A stretch of 64,000 nucleotides of DNA, from positions 1 to 64,000 of the forward strand of contig NW_026682599.1 of assembly GCF_030247185.1 (NCBI RefSeq). Direction: 5' to 3'. The stretch is from Malaya genurostris. Its lineage: Eukaryota; Arthropoda; Insecta; Diptera; Culicidae. A program made the translations under genes and the position numbers. The first letter of the stretch is position 1, and every line of letters starts with the position of its first letter. Under the pieces are notes generated by a model, which was not told the origin of the DNA, searched no databases, and was given only the letters and a program-made list of their open reading frames with translations. Of this stretch, positions 33,523 to 43,038 are shown one piece after another.

Positions 33523-33960
33523 TTGCTGAGCAACTCTTCCCGAAACAAGACACACGAGAGCAACGTCGAGGACCTGTCGTCTCACTGTTTCCCGATATGA
33601 ATGCACGAGACACGTCAGCACAATGACACCGAAAATCGGTAGAAAGGTAGCCAAAAAGTCCAGTAAGGCCCATTGCCGAAACAAGATACACACGAGAACC
33701 ATCTCAGATAACAATATTTCCACCAAAAGATTCATCAAGATGGGAGTTAAAATAATTTACACCGTCACTTTATACTAGCATACAAATATGCTGTGCGAAA
33801 CAGAGTATACCGATCAATATGTATTTTTGTCGTAATTACTTTAGTATGCGGCCGAAAACAAAAATTGTTAGAACAAATGTTTCCACTTGATTTGCGCATT
33901 CTACTTTCCAGGCGTATCAGAACTGGCTAAACTTAAAGCAATCCTAAATATTTCTTTATC
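33523..33960. other. unassigned; one hydrophobic minus-strand frame
   Basis: A frame at 33490-33738 (-) gives MMNLLVEILLSEMVLVCILF and further hydrophobic residues, two potential membrane segments. It was continuous with sequence left of 29389 before the LINE inserted. A ~20-base phrase (CCGAAACAAGA.ACACACGAGA) occurs twice. I cannot name a gene. Confidence 0.3.
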
Positions 33961-33973
33961 ACAGTGATGTGGT

Positions 33974-33989
33974 CGTCCTGAAAAGGACG
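33974..33989 (-). terminator. histone mRNA 3' stem-loop
   Basis: Minus strand CGTCCTTTTCAGGACG: a 6-bp stem with the TTTC loop, 6 nt after the stop, followed by ACCACA. This is the animal histone processing signal, with one C-G pair replacing the usual outer pair. Confidence 0.88.
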
Positions 33990-33995
33990 GGGTTT

Positions 33996-34284
33996 TCAGC
34001 GGATGTCGTTACGGATGGCCAGCTGCAGATGGCGATGGATGATTTTCGTTTTCTTGTTGTCACTGGCAGCGGGCCAATTCCAACACTTCGGCAGCCAAGT
34101 ACTCCATCACTGCCGCCAGATAGATCGATGCACCAGCACCGACACGCTCGCCGTAGTTCCCCTTCCGAGGCAAACGATGGATTCTGCCGCCAACTGGGAA
34201 CTTCAGACCAGCACGGTTTGAGCGGGACTTTGCCTTGCCCTTAACTGTTCCTCCTGTGTGCGTGTTTCTGCGTAAAAATTCCAT
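33996..34284 (-). pseudogene. histone H2A-like pseudogene
   Basis: On the minus strand VKGKAKSRSNRAGLKFPV, GRIHRLPRKGNY, ERVGAGASIYLAAVMEYLAA and EVLELA match the H2A core. After a frameshift near 34063 it goes on DNKKTKIIHRHLQLAIRND and then ends IR-stop at 33996-33998, missing the ~35-residue C-terminal part. It also has an extra Gly in PVGGRIHR and an aberrant N-terminus (MEFLRRNTHTGG). It has no poly(A) tail and keeps a histone stem-loop and a promoter, so it is a duplicated gene copy, not a processed one. Confidence 0.9.
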
Positions 34285-34470
34285 AAGATGCTGTTAACAG
34301 CTCGACAGCCAATTTAGTATTACTGGCTGCCGCTCTGCTAACTCTCTCTTTTATATCGTTTCACTGTTTCCCGTTCTGCGTATAGGAAAGGAATTCTAAC
34401 AAAGGGAACGTCCGTCCACCGCTACCACTAGCAGGTATAAAATGAAATGTGATCTGAGAAATAGCGTCAT
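34285..34470. promoter_or_regulatory. divergent histone-type promoter (H2A leftward, a lost partner rightward)
   Basis: Leftward: TATAAAA at 349-355 of this kilobase (34349-34355, minus) with CCAGTA, whose A at 34324 is exactly 31 bases from the TATA start. Rightward: TATAAAA at 34436-34442 with TCAT at 34467-34470 as a cap-like site. In insects H2A and H2B are usually divergent, so the rightward gene was probably H2B; its body is displaced or lost because a LINE starts at 34471. Confidence 0.6.
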
Positions 34471-35398
34471 CATTCGTCATCTAACACTCGGTGTGGATAG
34501 ACGAATAACCTACTACGACTAATTTCGATTTTGTTTTATCTTTTCGCAGTTTTCTACCTACCCAAGCTATGGGTAAAACGAGCCATAGGTCCGAGAAGGA
34601 TCCAAAGGATGCTAAGCGCCTGAAGCCAAGTGATGTACAGGTAAACGACCGTTTGCTGAGTAACAACCAATACGCTGATCTGCCAGTTGATGTCGAAGAG
34701 GAACTGCAGAAGAAGGAAAAAATGCCGTCTTTCTACCTGAAGGGCTTCCCACCAACTCTACGCTCGGATTTCAACACACTGATCAGCAAAGGACTACAGG
34801 CAACAATCCGTCTATGTACTGAAGGCTACAAAATAACTGTTCCGGCTTTGAACCACTACAAAGGAGTGGAATGTTATCTGAAGCAGACAAAAGCGGAATA
34901 CTTCACACACGATATTGCCGTCAACAAACCTATGAAGGTTGTACTTCGAGGACTACCCGATATGATGAAAGCCGAACTAAAGCAAGCATTGTCGGAGGCT
35001 GGACTGAAGCCTATGATGGTGTTCAAAATGAAACGACATAATACGGACAAAAAGTTTAGAGATCAACTGTACCTGTTTCATCTGGAGAAGGGTTCCATCA
35101 TCATGAGTCAACTGAAAACGATTAAATCGTTATTTCACATAATCATCGAATGGCAAAAGTATAAACCGGTACATCGGGATGTCACACAGTGCACGAACTG
35201 TTTGAACTACGGCCATGGAGCGAGGAATTGCCACATGAAAAGTCGGTGCAGGAAATGTGCCGAACCACACAATACCAACGATTGCCTACTAGATGACATC
35301 GCTGTAAAATGTGTGAACTGTGATGGCGACCATCCATCTACTAGCAAATCGTGTCCCAAACGTGCTGAGTTCACAAAAATTCGACAACAGGCGTCCCG
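34471..35398 (+). mobile_element. Jockey LINE family B, copy 2, 5' part
   Basis: Same 5' end (CATTCGTCATC) and same initiator/DPE as copy 1. It carries ORF1 up to the point where another LINE is inserted after ...RQQASR. It joins the rightward TATA promoter of the H2A spacer two bases after its cap-like CAT. Confidence 0.92.
34569..35398 (+). pseudogene. LINE family B ORF1, interrupted (copy 2)
   Basis: Starts MGKTSHRSEKDPKDAKRLKP. No nonsense codon before the insertion (GGA where copy 1 has TGA). Zinc knuckles CTNCLNYGHGARNC, CRKCAEPHNTNDC and CVNCDGDHPSTSKSC are present. The frame runs into the poly-pyrimidine start of the inserted element. The remaining C-terminus is at 40372-40690. Confidence 0.9.
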
Positions 35399-35564
35399 CT
35401 TTTCTTTTTTTTTTTTTTTTTCGCCTCGAACAGTCATCGGGCGCGGTTCGCGTTTTCGAGCGCTCCGCAAGTAATTTATATTTATTTATTTTTTTGACGC
35501 GTAGTCTACGTCGCGCGCGGGCCTTTTTTTTATATAGCCTTTCGGACAAATTTTATCTAGAATA

Positions 35565-37298
35565 ATGAAGTGCGGTGTAAAATCGTGTATTAATATTGAC
35601 GATCGCTTCCTTTGGAAATGCGAATTCTGTGAAAAATCGTACCATTCAGCCTGCATCGGCGTGCAGCGGCATCAAGAAAACTTTATTCTGGCATTTATGG
35701 TACCAGTGTGTGCCGACTGTCAACATTTAATAAGAACAGGAGCTGAAACTCTAAAACTACTTCATCTACAGGAGCAACTTCTAAAGCATACAAAAAATCA
35801 AACGGAAACGTATCACCGGACCACTGCAGACATGAAAACACATTACCTGGAAATATTCGACAGTGTCGAGCGCTTGCTCATCGACGTGAAGCAGTCATTG
35901 TCCAGTATCAGCAGAAACGACCACAACATTTGCGGTAAAGTAGGTCAGCGCATGCAGTCATTCGAGGCCTCGCTACACAGTGCCATAAAAAACGTCAGCG
36001 ATTTTAGTAAAGTAAATGACCAGCATATCAAGGAAATGAGTGAACGGCTTCTTCGCCTCGAAGAAAAATTCTTACGACCTACCAAATCTGAAGTCCCTGC
36101 AATAATACCTAACACTATTCTGGAAGAATTGAGAGTTGAAGTCAAAGCAATATCGACTTCAATCTCCAGTATAGGAACCAAAGACCAAAATACCAAACCT
36201 AAGTCTCTAGCTGAAGAACTCAAAGAGAAGGAAATTCAAACATGCGACAGTGGCTGGCGCTTCATTGGTGGTAAAAAAATCTGGAAACGAGACTGGAGTG
36301 AGTATGACAAGAAACAGCGCACTCGACGGCTGCAGGAAAAACAAGCAGAAAAGGCAAACTTCAGACGAAAACATCGGAAGCGGAAACAACAAAATAATAC
36401 AAATTACAGTATACGCAGTAAAAACAACAACTACACCAACAACAGCAAACACGACAACAACAACAACAGCAACAACTACACCAACAACAGCAAACACGAC
36501 AACAACAACAACAGCAACAACAACAACAGCAACAACAACAACAACAACAACAACGACAATAATGTGCACTACAACAGTAACTTGAACACTAATAGTAACA
36601 ATACCTGCCACAACAATAACAATAATATGTCATTACAATATACCTTACCCTTGGACAAAGACTTACTAGCAGCTGCACGGGTTCAATTCTCCGGGAATCC
36701 AGGTGCAGATATTGCCTCAAAATTCATAAATTTTCAAAAAGGTGAAACAATCAACCCTTACAAAGGAACAAGAAGTATTCAAAACAACACTACTCCGGTC
36801 TTAGGAAGTAATGACATCAAAGCTGCACCACCCACATCTCCAATATCACAGAATATAAATACGTCTGCAATATCACAGAACATGAATACAGACAGCCAAT
36901 TCGAAATTGATCCAATGCGTCCTCCCATTGTACGTCTTACTTCACAATCTGCAAATGGCGACGAATGCTTCTTGAAAGCAAGACTTCGTGACCCGAAAAT
37001 AATGCACGTCGTCCGTCTGTATTTGTCGTACATGAAAAATCAACAACCTACAGTATGCATCGAGGGTATGACACCAACTAGTATAAAAATGCTATTAGCA
37101 TCAGAAGGTCTTCCAACAACACCTGACCACCTCCTACGAATCTTCATCGAAGTGCATCAGGAATATGGAATGAAACCTAAGGAAGCGCTGGCCGACCTGG
37201 ACTCTTATGGGAAATTTTTGACAAGTGAACGCATCCGCCGACTCCAACTAATCCGGGAAGCCGAACACAATTTTACAAGGCCGAATTTTCGGAAATAA
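35565..37298 (+). CDS. CR1-like LINE ORF1: PHD-type zinc finger and Asn-rich linker
   Basis: 577 residues, uninterrupted. Residues ~3-53 form a Cys/His-rich finger (CGVKSC, WKCEFCEKSYHSAC, PVCADC) of PHD type. Residues ~60-200 are probably coiled-coil (heptad-like Leu/Glu pattern). A long Asn/Thr/Ser tract encoded by an AAC-type microsatellite (36420-36560) follows, then a C-terminal domain including MRPPIVRLTSQSANGDECFL, KARLRDPKIMHVVRLYLSYM and FIEVHQEYGMKPKEALADLD. A PHD finger at the ORF1 N-terminus is known in CR1-clade LINEs. Likely role: binding element RNA, perhaps chromatin contact. The C-terminal domain is unassigned. ATG 35565 begins the finger. Confidence 0.85.
   Translation: MKCGVKSCINIDDRFLWKCEFCEKSYHSACIGVQRHQENFILAFMVPVCADCQHLIRTGAETLKLLHLQEQLLKHTKNQTETYHRTTADMKTHYLEIFDSVERLLIDVKQSLSSISRNDHNICGKVGQRMQSFEASLHSAIKNVSDFSKVNDQHIKEMSERLLRLEEKFLRPTKSEVPAIIPNTILEELRVEVKAISTSISSIGTKDQNTKPKSLAEELKEKEIQTCDSGWRFIGGKKIWKRDWSEYDKKQRTRRLQEKQAEKANFRRKHRKRKQQNNTNYSIRSKNNNYTNNSKHDNNNNSNNYTNNSKHDNNNNSNNNNSNNNNNNNNDNNVHYNSNLNTNSNNTCHNNNNNMSLQYTLPLDKDLLAAARVQFSGNPGADIASKFINFQKGETINPYKGTRSIQNNTTPVLGSNDIKAAPPTSPISQNINTSAISQNMNTDSQFEIDPMRPPIVRLTSQSANGDECFLKARLRDPKIMHVVRLYLSYMKNQQPTVCIEGMTPTSIKMLLASEGLPTTPDHLLRIFIEVHQEYGMKPKEALADLDSYGKFLTSERIRRLQLIREAEHNFTRPNFRK
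36420..36560 (+). repeat. AAC-type microsatellite within coding sequence
   Basis: Runs of AACAACAAC with ACC/AGC/CAC variants, encoding poly-Asn with Thr and Ser. The block ACAACTACACCAACAACAGC is duplicated. Confidence 0.85.
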
Positions 37299-37387
37299 CG
37301 ACGCCCCTTGACGAAGGAATAGACACAGAAATTAGTAATGTAAGTATTCCAGAATTCTCAAAAACTTCTTCGCTTCATAGACAAAAT

Positions 37388-40276
37388 GTGACTGAAATTT
37401 TGGTCTATTGCCAAAATTTCAACCGCATGAAAAGCCCAGCCAAAATGAAAGAAATTCATCAAAATTTAATAACCTCCTCTTTCGACGTAATACTTGGAAC
37501 TGAAAGCAGCTGGGATGAAAGTGTTAGAAGCGAAGAAGTCTTTGGAAATAATTTTAACGTATTCCGGCACGACCGAAATTTATCTCTCTGTCAGAAAAAA
37601 TCTGGAGGTGGAGTCCTCATAGCCATAAACTCTTGCTATACTTCTGAAGAAATTATTACTCCTAAATATAAAGAATTTGAGCATGTATGGGCCAAAGTCT
37701 CAATATTGGGAGAAGAACATATTTACTGCTCTGTCTACTTCCCACCCGAAAATGCGAACAAATTCGCTTTTGAATTATTCTTTCAATCTTTAGACACAAT
37801 TATTTCGAATATGGAACCTGCAGTAAAGCTTCATATTTTTGGCGACTTCAATCAACGTAATGCGGACTTCATTTCTGACATTGAAAATGAATCAATCTTA
37901 CTTCCAGTCGTAGGAGAAAACGCAACATTGCATTACTTTTTCGACAAAATTTCTAATTTTGGCCTGCATCAAGTAAACTCCGTAAAAAATCAACAAAATG
38001 CATATTTAGACCTTCTTTTCACAAATTGCACAGAAGACTTTTGTGTGAACGCATCAAACCTGCCATTATGGAAAAATGAAGCGTTTCACACTGCAATTGA
38101 ATATTCATTATTTACACACAATGCATCCCTTCCCTACGACTTGGAATATGAGGAAGTGCCGGAATACAATAAAATTGACTTTGAAGAAGTCAAGTGTAGA
38201 CTAAGTATAATAAATTGGCGGAACATACTGAGTACAGAAGGAAATGTCGACGTCGAAGTAAACAAATTCTATCACATTATAAACAAAATATTAGCCGAAA
38301 CTTTGCCCATGAAAAGAAGAAGAAAAAATCATAACAGCAAATTACCTGTATGGTTCAATTCACAATTAAAACATTTGAAAAATAGGAAACAAAAAGCACA
38401 CAAAACTTACAAACAAGAAAAAAGTGACGCTCATCTTCAAAATTACTTAAATCTATGCAATCAGCTCAAAATAGCCATTAACACAGCACACGAAGAATAC
38501 AACCGCAAAATTGAAAACGAAATAAAGACTTGCCCTAAGAACTTTTTTAACTACACACAAACTAAACTAAAAAGCAACAATTTTCCATCTCAAATGCACC
38601 TCGACGAACATGTAGGGACAAATAGTACAGAAATCTGCAATCACTTTGCAAATTTTTTCCAAGAAGTATATACATCTTATTCAGAAACTGACCGTGACCG
38701 TGAATACTTCTCTTTCATACCAGCATTTTCCAACTCCATCTCTGTAAACTATCTATCAGAACATGACATTTCGACAGCACTGAAAAACTTAGACGCCTCA
38801 AAAGGGCCTGGACCTGACAGTATACCACCAATATTTTTAAAAAATCTTGCTGAAGAACTTACACTACCACTACAACTACTTTTTAACTTATCACTTAATA
38901 AATGTACTTTTCCTAAAGCATGGAAATCTTCTTTTCTTGTACCAATATTTAAATCTGGTGCAAAATCTAACATTCGGAACTACCGTGGAATAGCCATTAT
39001 CTCATGCATTCCAAAATTATTTGAAAAAATTGTAAACGAAAAACTTTTTCATCAACTTAAAAATGTAATAACAAACAAACAACATGGCTTTTTTAAAGGC
39101 CGCTCAACTACAACAAATCTCTTAGAATTTATGACATTCACTCTGAATGCAATGGACGCCGGAAACTACGTAGAAACTCTTTACACTGACTTTAGCAAAG
39201 CCTTCGACCGTATTGACATACCTTTACTTCTACACAAACTACAAAAATATGGCATAGAACATACTCTTCTTGAATGGCTCAAATCATACTTAACGAATCG
39301 TGTACAGGTAGTCCGCTTCCAAAACATTCTGTCCGAACCAATTAATGTAACTTCTGGCGTACCTCAGGGTTCTCACTTAGGGCCTCTCCTTTTCATTTTA
39401 CATATAAACGACATTTCCTTCATACTCAAAAATCTGAAAGTGCTTATATATGCAGACGACATGAAACTCTTCATGGAAATTAAAAATATCAACGACGCTG
39501 TAATATTCCAGAACGAAATCAATCTATTCCACATTTGGTGCTGCAAAAGTCTACTCCAACTCAATGTAAAAAAATGTAACTCAATAACTTTCAGTAGGAA
39601 AAATGAAACTATATCCACAAACATACATCTAGGAAATCAACTTGTAGAAAAATGTAAAATTGTAAGAGATTTAGGCGTAATCTTAGACTCCAAGCTCACT
39701 TTTGTTGAACACTACAATACCATAATCAATAAAGCTAATAGCATGCTGGGCTTTATTAAACGCTTCAGTCATAACTTTCAGGACCCATACACAATTAAAT
39801 TATTATACACTACATATGTCAGACCTATTTTGGAATATTGCAGTCTAGTATGGAATCCATACAATATTATTCACGAAGAACGCATCGAATCTATTCAAAA
39901 ACAATTTCTTTTATATGCACTTCGTAAATTAAACTGGACAACATTCCCTCTACCATCATATGAAGCACGCTGCATGCTCATCAATATACAAACACTTAAA
40001 GAACGCCGCGACTTTGCAATGCTTTATTTTATCAGCGACATTATTTCTCAACGCATTCAATCAGCTCCATTATTATCGCAATTAAATTTTTATATACCTA
40101 GCCGTCAACTACGTTCCAGGAAATTATTTTTAGAAAAACAAGCTAGAACAAATTATGCAAAATACAGTCCAGTCAATCGAATAATGCGCCATTACAATCA
40201 ATACAGCGAACATCTTGACCTTACTATGTCAAAAAATCAAATCAAATCTCAGCTATGTCGTAGAAATAATGCGTAG
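37388..40276 (+). CDS. CR1-like LINE ORF2: AP endonuclease plus reverse transcriptase
   Basis: 962 residues, uninterrupted. Endonuclease (~1-235): VYCQNFNRMKSPAKM, GTESSWDES, GGGVLIAI, IFGDFNQRNADF (GDFN). RT (~470-760): LDASKGPGPDSIPP, NYRGIAIISCIPKLFEKI, YTDFSKAFDRIDIPLL (first Asp), TSGVPQGSHLGPLLFILHIN, and LIYADDMKLF (YADD). The tail includes GVILDSKLTF and VRPILEYCSLVWNP. No RNase H. ATG at 37388 follows the ORF1 stop by 90 bases; ORF1 and ORF2 do not overlap. All catalytic boxes are intact. Confidence 0.93.
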   Translation: MTEILVYCQNFNRMKSPAKMKEIHQNLITSSFDVILGTESSWDESVRSEEVFGNNFNVFRHDRNLSLCQKKSGGGVLIAINSCYTSEEIITPKYKEFEHVWAKVSILGEEHIYCSVYFPPENANKFAFELFFQSLDTIISNMEPAVKLHIFGDFNQRNADFISDIENESILLPVVGENATLHYFFDKISNFGLHQVNSVKNQQNAYLDLLFTNCTEDFCVNASNLPLWKNEAFHTAIEYSLFTHNASLPYDLEYEEVPEYNKIDFEEVKCRLSIINWRNILSTEGNVDVEVNKFYHIINKILAETLPMKRRRKNHNSKLPVWFNSQLKHLKNRKQKAHKTYKQEKSDAHLQNYLNLCNQLKIAINTAHEEYNRKIENEIKTCPKNFFNYTQTKLKSNNFPSQMHLDEHVGTNSTEICNHFANFFQEVYTSYSETDRDREYFSFIPAFSNSISVNYLSEHDISTALKNLDASKGPGPDSIPPIFLKNLAEELTLPLQLLFNLSLNKCTFPKAWKSSFLVPIFKSGAKSNIRNYRGIAIISCIPKLFEKIVNEKLFHQLKNVITNKQHGFFKGRSTTTNLLEFMTFTLNAMDAGNYVETLYTDFSKAFDRIDIPLLLHKLQKYGIEHTLLEWLKSYLTNRVQVVRFQNILSEPINVTSGVPQGSHLGPLLFILHINDISFILKNLKVLIYADDMKLFMEIKNINDAVIFQNEINLFHIWCCKSLLQLNVKKCNSITFSRKNETISTNIHLGNQLVEKCKIVRDLGVILDSKLTFVEHYNTIINKANSMLGFIKRFSHNFQDPYTIKLLYTTYVRPILEYCSLVWNPYNIIHEERIESIQKQFLLYALRKLNWTTFPLPSYEARCMLINIQTLKERRDFAMLYFISDIISQRIQSAPLLSQLNFYIPSRQLRSRKLFLEKQARTNYAKYSPVNRIMRHYNQYSEHLDLTMSKNQIKSQLCRRNNA

Positions 40277-40346
40277 TATGTAAGTGAACATTGTAAACAA
40301 TTTATATGTAGTCTACATTTGCTTGACGAAAAAATAAAAAAGAGGC

Positions 40347-40372
40347 AGAACTCGAACCTGCGTTCCAATGCA
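40347..40372 (-). other. tRNA T-arm-like motif at LINE 3' end
   Basis: The minus strand reads GCAGGTTCGAGTTCTGC: a 5-bp stem (GCAGG/TCTGC with one G-T) around the 7-base loop TTCGAGT, followed by CTC and a T-run. No D-arm or anticodon arm, so it is not a tRNA gene. It may be a 3' recognition structure or chance. Confidence 0.4.
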
Positions 40373-40889
40373 AAACAATCAACGCGCAAGAATGTTCCAC
40401 AAAAGGATGAAATTAATTTCCCACGGCTCCCACCGAAGAGGGATATTCCGAATTTGTCGCCACTTCCTCGCAGCAATCCAAAGACTTCAGCCGCTGGATC
40501 TCAAAAAGAATCTTCCTCAAGAATCCCTCCTGGATGGGGCAATAATCAACCACAAGCAAAGGATGACTCTGGTGATTTATTGTCTGCTGAACAACTGATC
40601 GTCATTTTTGAAACAAAACTACGAAACTGCAGAACGCGGTTAGATCAAATCAACGCCTTAGGCAAATTTATCATCGAATATTCAATATAATGAGTTGGTT
40701 ATAGTAAATTGGAATGCTTGCTCACTCAGGAGCAAAACTGCTGAATTGTCCGACTTTCTTCAAGAGAAGAATGCCGATATTGCTATTTTAACTGAAACTC
40801 ATCTTAAACCTGAAATTTCTATTTTTATTTCCAATTACAGGATTCACAGGCTCGACAGGACAACTACCAGACTAAACTAAAAACAAAAA
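40372..40889 (+). mobile_element. Jockey LINE family B, copy 2, 3' part (truncated in ORF2)
   Basis: ORF1 resumes (KQSTRKNVPQKDEINF) to its stop at 40688-40690. ORF2 begins NWNACSLRSKTAELSD and, after TTRL at 40869-40874, meets a stop followed by an A-rich tail (about 40876-40899). So the copy ends near residue 60 of ORF2. No target duplication matching GCGTCAT is seen after the tail. Confidence 0.88.
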
Positions 40890-40899
40890 AAAAGTTGCA

Positions 40900-43038
40900 C
40901 TCCATCTCTGGAAAGATGACTTGAACGAGCAAAATTTATAGCGACATTTAAATTTAAAGCTATGTTTGATTTAAGCCATGTTTCCCACAAAGCAAATACA
41001 TCATATTTTCGACTATGCCATAAAACTTGAAAAGAATGCCGTTGTAGGATGAATCATTTGCGGCGGATGATAGTTTATTCATCAAATGAAATAAATGATA
41101 GTTACTTAAAAAAATTACAGTGTTATGTACGAGTCACGACCGATCATGATTACACTAAAAATGAAGTTTTGGAACTCTCCTATCAACAGATTTAAATTTG
41201 AAACATAGAAGAATAATTATCATCTAATATATCATCGTCAAGTGCGTTCAAGAAGTATTTATAATATTTATAGCAAAAGTTTTTTTTTGCAAACTTCCAC
41301 TTCCGTTAGTAAATAGAAACTGCTGTTCACGACAAGTGCCAGCGGTGATTGGTTTGCTATGTTTGATGCCTGTTATTAAAATCGTACGTGAAGTCGACAA
41401 CAGGTGTTTCCGAAAAGGCTATATGAAAATTTCCAACGCAGATACACATCTACGGATTTTTGTTTTCTCTACAGAACTTCTTAGAACTTATGTATTTTGA
41501 TGTGTTTCTTCAGAAACATGACGATTCAATACAGACCGACGTCAGATAAAAAAGTGGAATCACTGATGCTTCACGATATTCGAAGCGATATTTAAACTTC
41601 TCTGATTTGTTTGAACGAAATATATAACGAGTCGTTTCATTTCGAAATTTAAAAGCAAAACTAACGGTGGGAAATGTTAGAAACAACATTGCAGGATCGA
41701 CGTGGATGCACAATGGTTTCTATATAGTATCGTGTACTACCACATGCTAATGGAACTTGGAGATGCAGATTATGTGTAGCCTTGTAGTTAAAAACTAGAG
41801 GGTGGTATATGATGCACTACCAAAATTGGGGCCAAACCTTATGTGAAATTTTTCAATATGGGCAAGGAAGAAATCGGAAATCAATTTTCAAATCCTATCA
41901 GAACTAATTAGCTCAAGTGACACGTTCCCCTAGTTATTTGGAGATTTGTGTCTCGCTGCCGATATTATGCTTCGTAAGACTGAATCAATTTCTAACCATT
42001 TAATAAGGTTACATGATTATTGTTTGTTTCAATAATAGTAGCTAAGGGCTTACGCTGAAAGAAAGTTCATTGTTTAATCGGTTAGCCGTTTAGCACGAAA
42101 ATGGAGATACCAGAATGCATAAGACCCTGCAATTCATTCTTGAAGTAATATTTTCGAATCAACTTAAATGTGGCAAATCCAGTAAGAAATCACCGAGATA
42201 CAAGCGATTCAAATTGGGTCCGAAAAATCTATCGCTGATAGTTCTGAATTGACCTGCTAGTTCACGTAGCAAACGAACAAGTTTTGTAGCAGACGGAAAA
42301 TGACTCCACATACACAAACGCAACTATTAAGCGAGCGAATGGATACAACTCAGTACTGAAATCCGCTCATTACACTAGTTACGTTTTTCCTTTACAGGCA
42401 ACCAGCAGAGACTGAAGACTGAAATGGTGAAAAGGCACATGATTATAGATTTTTTGATGCATGACGCAAAGCCTCCTTATAGCAAACGAAGCAGAAGCTA
42501 CTATATGAAATTTTAGGTTTAGATCTACGATTGAAACCGTCGGCCCTGCTCGAAAAATCAAGAAATGACATCATCCGCTGTGATGGGAAAGTTTTGAAAT
42601 TCTCAGGCCCGGGTATTTGGTAATCTTCGTTACCGGAACTTGCAAGGCGAAGTTTGGTAATTGCGTTTAAACGCACGGAAACCCAAATTTCAGCAATGGT
42701 TATCCCTTTTTAGCGAACCGTCTTACCCCACACATTTCGCAAGGGTCAGTGGCCTAATTCGGCTGCAAATCTATTATCATGTGAACGAGAGAGTCACAGA
42801 ATCTATTATCATGTCCGTGAGAGAGTCACAGAATCACGAGGCTCCAGTGCCATAAGTAACTCATTTGGGTGTTATAGCAAACCTTCCATTGAACGGCAGT
42901 TCATTTGCGGTGCTTCAAGTTGTTGATTTGCGTTGGATAGTTTATGAGATCAATACTCGATAAATTAAATATAACTTATGACATCCAATTACTATTTTGG
43001 TACGGACGATAAATTAGAACTAAATATTTTAACAGCTG
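40900..43038. other. intronic sequence, one small tandem duplication
   Basis: No coding frame or TE recognised. CTATTATCATGT...GAGAGAGTCACAGAATC is duplicated in tandem at about 42769-42836. Confidence 0.5.

Larger units (their letters stand above)
35399..40371 (+). mobile_element. intact CR1-like LINE nested in LINE family B copy 2
   Basis: It splits family B ORF1 between the codons for Arg and Lys of ASRKQST. It starts with a long pyrimidine tract (CTTTTC then T-run), has a GC-richer 5' UTR, an open ORF1 with a PHD-type finger, an open ORF2, and a short 3' UTR. A weak target duplication may be present (GCGTCCCG on the left, GCGTTCCA on the right). Both reading frames are full length, so this could be an autonomous, recently active copy. 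Confidence 0.85.

Noticed and set aside
33490..33738. Membrane protein gene (receptor-like)
   Set aside because: Two hydrophobic stretches but no family motif; overlaps the LINE tail and contains a duplicated phrase.
34060..34284. Functional histone H2A variant
   Set aside because: Frameshift after EVLELA, missing C-terminal third and aberrant N-terminus argue for a pseudogene.
36207..36611. Val-rich minus-strand frame
   Set aside because: Shadow of the AAC repeat in LINE ORF1.
40347..40372. tRNA gene
   Set aside because: Only a T-arm-like hairpin; no D-arm, anticodon arm or acceptor stem.
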